From the NCBI GenBank assembly GCA_032690845.1, contig CM064424.1, positions 47,133,511 to 47,197,510 on the forward strand: a stretch of DNA of 64,000 nt, read 5' to 3'. The translations under genes were made by a program, and so were the position numbers. The DNA is from Eleusine coracana subsp. coracana (taxonomy: Eukaryota; Streptophyta; Magnoliopsida; Poales; Poaceae). Below the pieces are notes generated by a model. It had not been told where the DNA came from, made no database searches, and saw only the letters and a program-made list of their open reading frames with translations. Numbering within the stretch: the stretch's first letter is position 1; the number at the start of each line of letters is the position of its first letter. Below, piece by piece: positions 42,976-53,700 of this stretch.

Positions 42976-45900
42976 CAGTTCAACAGATATCCCAAAAGCA
43001 AAAATATTCAGATTTGAAAATTACTGGCTGCAGCATGATGAATTCTGGCTGGTATTAGAGCATGGATGGCATATACCTACAATGCAGATGGACAAAGCGA
43101 AGAATATTGTAGAAAAATTCAAAACTTAAGATAGAGTGCTACGGGCATGGCAGGCCACTCTCTCTAGTCTTGCAGCAACAGTTGCTAACAACAAGGCAAT
43201 ACTTCTTTTGTTGGACACTTTGGAAGAACACAAGGATCTATCATTACAAGAATGGAACTTCAAATTAATAGTGCAAGAGAACCAGGAAAAACTCCTCAGC
43301 AAATAACTCGCATATTGGAAACAAAGAGGGAGAATAAAATAGGTAACTTTAAAAGATGAAAATACTAATTCTTTTCATGCAAATGCCACTGTCAGACATA
43401 GAAGGCAAGCAATAACCTCTCTGACTACACAATCTAGAGATGTACTATACTCACATGAAGAGAAAGCAAATCTGATCTGGGAATCATACAAAGAAAGCCT
43501 AGGAACAAGTGAATACAGTTCCATGGACTTTGATTTACATGATCTCCTAGAAACGACGGACAATCTAGAAGCACTTGAAGGACCATTCACCAAAGAAGAA
43601 ACAGATAAAATTATTACTAATCTACCTACAGACAAATCACCAGGTCCTGATGGGTTCAATTTAGACTTTAAGAAGAAATGTTGGCCAGTGATTGCAAAGG
43701 ATTTCTATGACCTATGTGAGGCCTTCTACAACAATGACCTTTGCATCCAGAGAATTAATGGATCCTACATTACTTTGGTCCCAAAGAACACTTCTCCTAC
43801 ATCACTAAATGATTATAGGCCAATCTCTCTACTTAATTCCTTGATTAAGCTGATTACCAAAATCTTGGCAAATAGGCTCCAAAATGTGATATTGAGACTG
43901 GTCCACCAAAACCAGTATGGGTTCATAAAGAATAGAAGCATCCAAGATTGCCTGGCATTGACCTTTGAATACTTGCACATCTATCACAAATCAAAGAAAG
44001 AGCTAATTATTTTGAAGCTAGACTTTGAAAAAACCTTTAATAAAATTGAGTATCAAGTTATACTTCAAATTCTATAATGCAAGGGCTTTAGAGACAAATG
44101 GATACAATGGATAAAGGGCATCATGACAGCGGGAACTTCTGCAGTCTTACTAAATGAAGTGCCAGGAAAGGTGTTTCACTGTCGGCGAGGGGTAAGACAA
44201 TGAGACCCCTTATCACCTCTTCTCTTTGTCCTAGCTGCTGATCTGCTGCAAAGTATCATAAATAAAGCAAAACATAGAAATATGCTCAAACTCCCGGATA
44301 CTATTGGATATACTTTAGATTTCCCAATTATTCAATATGCTGATGACACTACTGATTATGGAAGCCTATCCCAAACAGTTATATATACTAAAAGCACTCT
44401 TGAATTCATTTGCCTCATCCACAGGGCTCAAGGTAAATTATGAAAAGTCATATATTGTTCCAATAAATGTTAGCCTAGAAAAAATGAAGATTTTGGTTGC
44501 CACTTTCGATTGTCAAATTGGAACTATGCTCTTCACATACCTAGGTCTCCCATTAGGACTAACAAAGCCAACAGTACAAGATTGTCTATCAATTGTTACT
44601 AGAATCAAGAAATGACTATCAGGCACATCAATGTTCTTAACACAGGGGGGAGCTGCAAATGGTTAACTCTGTCTTATCTTCACTACCCACCTTTTTCATG
44701 TGCACAATCAAGCTGTCAATCTCTGTTATCAATCAAATTGACAAATACAAAAGGCACTATCTTTGGAGAGAAACTAACATGCATGCAAGAAAACCACCAC
44801 TTGCGGCCTAGAAAAAGGTCTGCAGACCTAAGTTAAAAGGAGGCCTTGGAGTGATCAAGTTGCGAACACAAAATGATGCACTGCTCATGAAAAACCTACA
44901 ATTCTTCACAAGAGTTGATTTACCTTCCTACACAAGTTCTTCACAAGAGCTGATTTACCTTGGGTCCATCTAGTCTGGGAAAAATAATACTCAAGAAACA
45001 ATGTGTCAAATCTGCCCAACAAAGGATCTTTTTGGTGGAAATCAATGACAAAGTTGCCAACTCAATACAAGGGGACACAAGCCACTATTGGAGATGGTAG
45101 GATAATATTATTCTGGCATGATCTATGGAATGGAATGGTACTAAACTACAATATCCTCAGTTGCATTCATTTGCCCTAGATGATAGCATAACAGCTTATA
45201 AAGCATTGCAAGCAGAGACTCTATCAGACCAGTTTCAATTACCATTGTCCAAAGAAGCCTATATGCAATTCTGTGATCTGGACATATTCATGCAGAGCAT
45301 TCAAATAAGCAATGATAAAGATATCTGGACATACATATGGGGTAGTTCTCAATACTCCTAGGTAAAAATGTACAAATAGCTATTGGGCACGAACAGTGTA
45401 CACCCAACATTCAAATGTCTATGGAAGTCCAAGTGTCAGCAAAAACACAAAGTCTTTGGTTGGCTACTACTACAAATAAGTTAAATACCAGAGGTCATCT
45501 GCAAAGGAAGAATATGATTCTGGAGTCATATGACTGTGAAATGAGTATTCTACAAAGGCAAGAAACTTTAAGGCATTTATTCTTGACTTGTAGCTTTGCT
45601 AAGAGATGTTGGAAGAGCATTGGCATATCATTTCCTGGACACCTACAACCCTTACAAGTTGCCCGAAGAATCAAACAAAAATTGAACCTAACCTTTCATA
45701 TGGAGATCACAATCCTAATGGCTTGGTGCATATGGATGCAAAGAAATGATTGGCTATTCAATGAGAAAGACCCATCAATCCAAAATTGCAAAGGACACTT
45801 CAAGAAGGAATTAACTATGGTTATCCATCAAGCAAACAATAATCTCAAAGATCAAATGCAGCAATGGCTAGACGATCTTTCTTAGTTTTAATCTTCTCTT

Positions 45901-46008
45901 GTTTTCTTTTCCTTTTAAATTAGCATTACTTCCTGTATGATACTTTTTTATTTATAAAATTAATATAATCAGTAGGGGCCTCCCCCTCCTTTTTCATCAA
46001 AAAAAATA
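42976..46008 (+). mobile_element. 5'-truncated LINE inside the CACTA element
   Basis: Flanks tatagtggtggagtt (42961-42975) and tatagtggttgagtt (46009-46023) match at 14 of 15 bases. The insert starts in the endonuclease-RT linker. RT motifs follow: DKSPGPDGFNLDF, NDYRPISLLNSLIKL, QYGFIKNRSIQD and a YADD at about 44334-44346. After a frameshift come TGLKVNYEKS and YLGLPLGL, then a zf-RVT tail to the stop at 45883-45885. Several stops and frameshifts make ORF2 inactive. It is a different family from the 15.6 kb LINE. Confidence 0.87.
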
Positions 46009-46352
46009 TATAGTGGTTGAGTTCTTTTTACCTGCCTCTACGGAACTTTAGGTACCGCCGCTATAGTGCCCATTTCCTGTAGTGTTAGTAAGGTACAAGG
46101 ACTATATATTTTCATATCAAGAGCAAACTTTCTGTTGTTATTATCTTATCTATTTTCCGTTCTCTTAAAGTTCTTCACAACATTGTACATCAGTTCCATC
46201 CCTGTCACTTAATAAGGGCTACTTGCTTGCCGCCTGATGCATGTAGGCAGCACATGCCTGTGTTCGATTTGAATGCGTGCGGGAGCCCTGGCTGCCTGAA
46301 CTATGCAATCCGTGTCATGTCTTGATCCAACATGCCCCTATATGGCTATATT

Positions 46353-46944
46353 TAGGGATGAAAGCGGATCAGATAATGCCTTTTCCAAATCCTAATCCTC
46401 AAATATTTGTCGGATTCGAGGCGGAGCGGATAATACGAGGATGCGGATACGAATATAGATTTTTTTCAGATGTTGGAGATGGTACAGGTTTGGACCAGAC
46501 GTGGATCAGAAGCGGAATTTTATCAGATGATGCGCCTTATGTATCTAACCATAGAAAAATACACGTTGATTGATGATTTATGTAATAAAGTTATAAACTT
46601 ATGAACTATAATATAATATAGTATAAAAAGTTGATTGAAGCAACTAAACAAATAACAAATCATATTGTACAACTCAATCATTTTTAGTCGGTAGCATAAA
46701 TATTACATGTTTTTTCTAATTATTAGCGGATATCCTATTATGAGCTTGGGATAATCTATTTCTACTTATTGTATAATTTGTATCCATCGGATTTTGTCAA
46801 TATCATAATCTAGCCTACATCCGCATGTCATTAGATTTGGATTATCCATATCCGTTAAAAACCCTCAAACGCTACACTACACCCTCAAAAATTGGATTCG
46901 AATCAAATTGGAGTCGAAAATTATCTACACCTCTTTCACCCCTA
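46353..46944. mobile_element. hAT MITE with perfect 8-bp target duplication
   Basis: gctatatt flanks both sides (46345-46352 and 46945-46952). The ends TAGGGATGAAAGCGGAT and, complement, TAGGGGTGAAAGAGGTG are imperfect inverted repeats. Subterminal DNA has many cggat/atccg motifs. It is 592 bp, non-coding, and has the same terminal TAGGGGTGAAA type as the element at 12595-14378. Confidence 0.87.
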
Positions 46945-47189
46945 GCTATATTCTTAGAAAACTTCAAGATCGTATTCTCAAGAAGCATTTTGACATCATA
47001 TGCATCCAGACTGGACGCAAGATTTGGGCATGAAAACTAAAACTTTAAGGAAAATGAGACGGTGGTGGAGCCATGGAGGTAGAAACAGACGTGCAAAATA
47101 TAGTAAGACGTAGAGAACATTTTTTAAAATAATGGAAAACCAGTTCCAGCTTCTACACTCCCAAGGGGATGCACCCAGCTGTCCATAAG

Positions 47190-47935
47190 AAAAGGATTAC
47201 AATGATTTATAATGGAAATGTGTGTCATAGCAAAGTGGTATGGAAGCTAAAACTACCCTTAAAAATCAAGATATTTTCTTGGTACTTGCATAGGGGTGTT
47301 GTTCTATCTAAAGAAATCTAGTTAGACGAAACTGGGAAGGGGGTAAGCATTGTGTTTTCTGTTCAAAGGATGAAACAATACAACATTACTTTTTTTATTG
47401 TCATTATGCTAGATTTATATGGCGTGCTATCCAATTTACCTTTGGTTTAGAGCTTCCTAATGGTGTCAACCACATGTTTGGTGGTTGGCTTAATGGTTTT
47501 CCTGCTAAACTCAAATCTCCAATATTGGTAGGCACATCGGCTATATGTTGGGCAATATGGCTCAGCAGGAATGAAATTTTTTTTGACAAAAAACCTATGA
47601 AAACTTATATCCAGGTACTATACAGGGTGATACATTAGTTCTGGTTTTGGGCACTACTTCAAAAGTTTGAGGAGGACACTACAACGATAAAGGAGGCATG
47701 CCGCACTGAGACGATGGTCATGCAAGTCTGCGCCAACCATGGATGGAGTTTTAGCAATAGAATTGTGTTTTAATAATGTATCCATCCGAACTATGTTGGT
47801 ATTCCTCCTCCTTTTGTGTTTTTACATTGTGTGTCCAATATGACAGCCAGAGGTGTTGTCAATGATGTAATAAGTTGGCCATACCCTCATTTGAGGTGAA
47901 GGTCGGGACCTCTTTCCCATTATCTAAACATAAAA
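47190..47935 (+). pseudogene. LINE ORF2 C-terminal fragment (zf-RVT)
   Basis: It reads KVVWKLKLPLKIKIFSWYLH, then after a frameshift CVFCSKDETIQHYFFYCHYA, ICWAIWLSRNEIFF and a C-terminal tail to about 47770. A 3' UTR-like stretch without clear poly(A) follows. It has stops and frameshifts and no target duplication was found. It lies tail-to-tail with the minus-strand LINE starting near 48000. Confidence 0.75.
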
Positions 47936-49510
47936 ATCAAAATAAGAGATAAAAACAAATGACACAACACAACAGCAAGCAAAGGAAGAGAATCAAGGCT
48001 AGCTAGGCATCAATTCTATTCCTAAATTTCCACCCGAATCTCACAAAGACTTAGATAATTAGACCCCCTGAATACCAACATCCGGGGGCCATCATTGAGA
48101 CTTGGTCTCTCCTCTTTCTTGTGTAGCAAGGACCATTGATGTATCCAATAGGTGCTCCTGAATACTACCTGCATAAAGGAATTAGAATTAGACCCCCTGA
48201 ATACCATATCATTTCTATCCAACCACATTGCCTGATATAGAGTTGTAGCGCCTAATAAAATTTGATTTTTAAGCAAGGACCAAAGGCCATGAAGCCAAGA
48301 ACCAAACATATTTGATGTGCTACTAGGAGGTTGAATTCCAAAGGTGATATACAAGATATTCCAAATGAACCTAGCAAAATGGCAATCAAATAAAGAAAAG
48401 ATGTTGAATTGTTTCCATGGATCTACAAAAACAACATTTGATGCTACCTTCTCATTTCCTTCTAGCAAGATTATCCTTTGTTAAAGTGATACCCTTTTGT
48501 ATGTACCGAAGGAAAATTTAAATTTTCAAAGGTGTCTTAATATTCCATATAGGACTCTTACTAGGTACCACACCATCTTGTACCAAGTGCATGTACATAG
48601 AGCGAACTGTAAAGATGCCATTCTTTTGTGATTCCCAAGCACGAGTGTCTTTATTGTTCATGGTATTAACAAATATGACTTTAGACACCAAGTCATACCA
48701 AGCAAGCAAATCATCTCCTATCAATTATTTTCTAAAGGAGACATTAAGTGGTAATGTACTTAGTACATGTGCAACTGTAGAATCTTTTTTCCTCACAATG
48801 TTGTGAGGGAGGGGTAAGCAACACCTAGAGGCTGATCTCCAATCCAGGTGTCCTCCCAAAATTTAATTTGAGTGCCATCTCGAAGTTGAAATGAGCCACA
48901 TGCCAAGAAATCATACTTGACTTCCATTAGCCCTGTTCAAAATTGTGAATCCTCTGGTTGTCTTTGAACTTGTGTGAGGGTCTTATTTGGCATATATTTC
49001 TTCTTTAGAAGAGATTGCCAAATACCATCTTCATTCATAAGTTTGAACAACTACTTGCTCAAGAGGCATTTCTTTTGGATATCCAAATTTTTTATGCCCA
49101 TCCTATCACCTAAATCCTTCGGCTGACATAGTATACTCCACTTAGTGAGCATGTATTTTTTTTTTCTTGTGTTCATCACATTGCCAAAATAATCTATACC
49201 GAAAGTAATCTAATTTTTCGAGCACACACTTAGGAACTTCAAAAAAGGAAAGCATATACATTGCTAGGCTAGTTAAGACTGAATTAATCAAAACTAACCT
49301 CCCCTCAACAGAGAGAAGATTTTACTTCCAACTACAAAGCTTGTTCTCAATTTTTTCTTCAATGACAAGCCAATCCTTAATAGACAACTTCCTATGGTGC
49401 ATAGGAACCCGAAGATATTTAAATGGTAGGCCCCAATTACTACAAGAAACAAATTGAGCCTAGTCATGGTTGCACTCTTTAGGTTGGCCATAACAAGATA
49501 ATTCAGTTAT

Positions 49511-49936
49511 GTGGAAATTAATTTGAAGACCTGATAATTGCTCAAAGGTGCTTAATACTAGTTTAAGGTTTTTAGCTTGGTCTAAGTCATGTTCCATAAA
49601 GAGAATAGTGTCATCTGAATATTGAAGGATAGAGAGACCATCATCTACAATATGTGGGATAACACCATTAATTTTATCCTTGCCTTTGGCTCTCTCAATT
49701 AAGAGAGCTAGCATATCTATTCACTTTTGTGGAAATTAATTTCAAGACCTCATAATTGCTCAATGGTGTTTAATACTAGTTTAAGGTTTTTAGTTTTGTC
49801 CAAATCATGTTCCATAAAAAGATTAGTGACATCTGCATATGGAAGGATAGAGAGACCATCATCTACAAGATACGGGACAACACCATTAATTTTATCTTTG
49901 TCTTTGACTCACTCAATTAAGAGAGTTAGCATATCT
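49511..49936 (-). repeat. Tandem duplication of a LINE RT segment (about 210 bp, offset 218)
   Basis: Copies at 49511-49718 and 49729-49936 share gtggaaattaattt, cttaatactagtttaaggtt, catgttccataaa and ggatagagagaccatcatct with scattered differences. Both encode the RT active-site neighbourhood: one reads YSDDTILFMEHD, the other YADVTNLFMEHD. Confidence 0.85.
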
Positions 49937-50169
49937 GCCACAAGGTTAAAAAGGATAGGTGAAAAGGGATCCCCCTATCTCAATCCTTTCTTTGACTCAA
50001 TGTAGTGTCCATGTCACACCCCAAAATTTTAAATTTTGGTATGTGACCTAAATTTCACTAAATTTTAAAACTTTTTATAATAGACTAAAATTTATCCTAA
50101 ATTAATTAGAGTATTATCATTTATTTTAGGCAAAAGAATTATTTTCTAAAAGTAATTAAGTTAATTTAG

Positions 50170-50170
<1 letters not shown>

Positions 50171-50217
<47 letters not shown>
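50171..50217. repeat. (ATT)n microsatellite
   Basis: An uninterrupted run of about 15 ATT units inside the U3 part of the solo LTR. Confidence 0.95.
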
Positions 50218-50711
50218 TGGTTTGTTGCATTCATGCTGCCATAGTTGCATTAGGTTTTATTTGGTTGAAAAAGTATTTGAAAACCGATTAGACATCAAAT
50301 TTGGTTTAGTTAGAAAATAGAAAATAAAATTTAGGAAAGGAAAAGAAGATCTCCCTCGCCCTCGGCTATATTTCTCATCCCACCCGAGGCCCACCATCCC
50401 CTCCCCTTTCTCTTTTCCCTCACTTCCAGTCTGCTTCGGCCATGGGCCAATTCCTCTCACCGCAGCCCACTTCCCCCCTCTTTTCCGGCCTTGGGCCTCT
50501 TGCTGCCGCACGGCCCACTCCCCATCCCCTCTCCTTCCCGGCCTACCTTGGCCCAGTGTGCGCTCGGCCCACCTGCAAGCCCGCTCGGCCAGCCCACCCC
50601 GTGCACAGCCTGGCCCGGCCAAAACCCTAGTCGCGCCACCAGCCCAGCCCACCAGTGCCGCTGTCGCCAGCCTTGACGTGCGTGCCAAGATCCCGCAAGG
50701 GTCGCGCCCCC

Positions 50712-50718
50712 ATAAATA
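50712..50718 (+). promoter_or_regulatory. Probable TATA box of the solo LTR
   Basis: ATAAATA in gcgcccccATAAATAgcggg, with GC-rich DNA on both sides, about 700 bases from the LTR start. This is where a U3 promoter is expected. Confidence 0.45.
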
Positions 50719-53700
50719 GCGGGCCCCACCGCCTCCTGTGCTGCCTTTTCCCCCATCCCACCGCCCCGCCATCTCGCCGCTGCCGCGGGCCACGCCGCCG
50801 CCGCGAGCCCCGGCTCCCCGTCACTGAACTCCTGCCACCGGCCTCCTCGCACTGCCGCACGACCCCCGGTGAGCCGCCTCCCTTCGCCGCACTCCCCTCT
50901 TCCCTCCCCGTCGCCTCTCGTGCACCGACGAGCCGCCTCAGCGAGCTTCGGTCGCCTCCTATGGTTGCCATCACCAAAGGTCCACGGTGGACCCGTGGAC
51001 CATGAGTCAACATCGGTCCTTAGACCCGTGGACCTAGTCCATGGCTTTTTAGGGATAGAGTTAATTAATTATATTCCCAATTTAGCATAGAAGCCCATGT
51101 ACTTCAATTAAATTATATTTTTTTGCCCCTATTTCTTCTGTAGCAACTTCAGGAAATTATTAGTAAGTCCCTGAGTTCTGTATAATTATTTTAACTATGT
51201 AATTTTTAAAGAAAGGCCCCTATAGGTTTCCTAACTTATGTTTTAGTCCTGGTTTATTTTATATTCAGGCTCCTGATTGTATTTCTAATTATTTTAGCAC
51301 TATATTTTTATAGAAAAGCCCCTAACCTTTACCTAAATAATATTTTAGCCCTAAATTTTGTAAAAACACCCCTGTACATATTTTTAATTATAGTTTAATC
51401 TTGTAATTTTACAAAAACACCCTTGTACCTTCTAGTAATTTTCTTTTAGCCCTAAATTTTTATAAGTAATAATTAGGTTGGGTATTTTACACCTAGGCCC
51501 CTGAACTTATAAACAATTATATTTTTGGCCTATAAATTTTATAGTTAAGCCCCTGAACTTTTCCATAATTACTTTTTGGTCCCTAATTTTATACAAAATA
51601 TATTTTCACCCTAATATTTTACAATTTAGTCTATGTACTTTTTATAAATTACATTTTGGTCCCTAAAATTTTCATAACTTATATTTATATGTACATTTTA
51701 CAGTTTAGTCCTTATATTCTTCTAAACTTATTTTTAGGTCCTTTAACTTGCTTGTTTTTACATTTTAACCCCTGGAACTTTAAACCTTCGTAACTTTTTA
51801 CTCGTAGCTTTGATTGAGGTGATTCTTGCGCTCACGCGATCATAGCAATGCGTACTTTTTTGTAGTAGTGTTTTGATTGTTGTTTGTTACTGTGTGGTGT
51901 GTTGTTTCTTTTTACTCGTAACTTTTTTGTAACTTTTTACTCGTAGCTTTGATTGTTGTTTGTATGCTTGTGTTTCCAGTATGACGTAGAGTAGACGAAC
52001 CTGTTAGAGAACTTTCGGGATCTCCATCTTGAAGACTTTGAGCAGCAGCAAAGGGAACCAGGCAAGTGTCCCTGATGCATATTGAACCTATGTTTTACAT
52101 TCTCTCTATCTCTATGCATGCTTGTTAATACTGAATCCCATGTGTCATATCCTGTTCCATATTATTCCTTGTCACCTGGGTTCTGGTGTAGCTTATTAGT
52201 GAGGGTACGTCATGCTTAGTTTGCTATGTCAGGAATAGAAGTGTCTATTGTTAATCTTAACTAATGGTTCACTTTAACATAATGATCATGAGGGATGGGT
52301 AATCCTTTTTAGCAACATGGAACCTAGGTGATCCAAGCAGGAGAATGGCAAGGATGGTTCGGGTATGCACGTGTACTCGGTATAGTACTATGGGATTGTG
52401 GTGGTACCTGCTTGGGATCACAAGAGTAGTTTGTGGAGCGGCCACCCAGGAAAACAGCGCAAAGCACAGGTCTGATATGGGTAGGCTTGGTTTAGTATCG
52501 AGATGTCTTCCCAGTTCTGTGAGCAGTCGAGGAAGGAGGACAGGACGGTTTACTATCGGACTCAGGCGATGGATGATTTGCTCCTAGCCACGGCGCTAGA
52601 GGGGGCTTCTATAGGAACGGTTTAATTAAGCAGTGGTGAAACATTAGCGTGGATTGTTTGCAAGTTGGGAAGCGCTCTGAAAGACTTTGTGGTGATCTCT
52701 TGGCCTCACACTTATGGTAGTGTGATTTGGGCAACATAGAGACTCTAGTCACTGTATAGTGATGAAATCACCAACCTATGGGTAAAGTTGTGCAACCTCT
52801 ACAGAGTGTAAAACTATTATAATAGTCGTGCTCACGGTCATGAGCGGCCTGGATCCTCACACATTTAGGATGGTTGATATTGGGTGGACTTGGTCGGTAG
52901 CCAAATTTGGTTTGGTTGGGATTGGTTGGCTTCTTAGTGAAGGGTGTTCTATGTGAACGGTTTAGCTCTGTGTGAGTTGGTGGCTCAGGATTCTATGTGA
53001 ATTGTAGTCCTCTGTGGGCTATAACTAATGGTTGGCTACATGTGGTGTAACATGTAGTGTGGTTTCCTATGGGCGATTTAACCTATGGTTGGCTACAGGC
53101 GGTGTAACCTGTAGTGTTGGATGGATGAGATAACTTGGGAGAACTTTTCACTTAGTAAATAGGAGTACTAATCAAATGATCTTAGGTGTAGTGCTCATTT
53201 ATTCAAATGAACCATTGTGTTAGCCTTTCTTCTATTAAGCTTGCATGTCATATTTTTCCCCACTTGCTGAGTATGGCATGTGCTCATCCTTGCTATTTCC
53301 CTTTGTTGTTGTACTATAAACTACTGCTCAGAAGAGGGAGAGATGGACTACATTGACGAAGTCTACTACTAGGAGAGCGTGCCCCCAGTCGATTGCCTGT
53401 GGTGTTATGGTGTCTTCCGTTGTTATTTATCGAGAGAGTCGATTTAGTCTTCAAAGATAATGCAATAATGGTACGCTTTATTAATGACATTGGTTATACT
53501 GTTATTCACTTTATTGTCGATATGTGTGAAACTTGTTCCTGGGCACACATATGCTAAGCACTTGGTTTTGTCCTTAAAACCGGGTGTGACAGTCCAATAC
53601 CATCATTAATGTTGACCCCAACACTCTCCCCTCTAACAATTTGATCTATCCATTTACACAAACGTGGTGAAAAACCTTTCATCCTCAATGTTCGTTAAAG

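Larger units (their letters stand above)
41864..46084. mobile_element. Non-autonomous CACTA element, split by a LINE
   Basis: The left end CACTACAATAAAGAG and right end, complement CACTACAGGAAATGG, have CACTA termini with a TTA duplication at 41861-41863 and 46085-46087. Subterminal tatagcggcggcac / tatagcggcaggc motifs recur near both ends (right side ccgccgctatag). Without the inserted LINE it would be about 1.2 kb. There is no transposase. Confidence 0.8.
50012..53591 (+). mobile_element. Solo LTR of a long-LTR retrotransposon (probably Ty3/gypsy)
   Basis: It starts TGTCACACCCCAAAATTT and ends CCGGGTGTGACA, so the ends are inverted, flanked by gtcca at 50007-50011 and 53592-53596, exact. 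There is no internal gag-pol, primer site or second LTR. A TATA-like ATAAATA occurs about 700 bases in, followed by a long R/U5. Long LTRs with TGTCACACCC ends fit chromovirus-type gypsy elements of grasses; that lineage call is an inference. It is inserted in the RT region of a minus-strand LINE. Confidence 0.8.

Noticed and set aside
50257..51090. Several long Gly/Pro/Arg-rich frames on both strands
   Set aside because: They lie in the GC-rich promoter and leader part of the solo LTR, overlap in all phases and show no domain. They arise from base composition.
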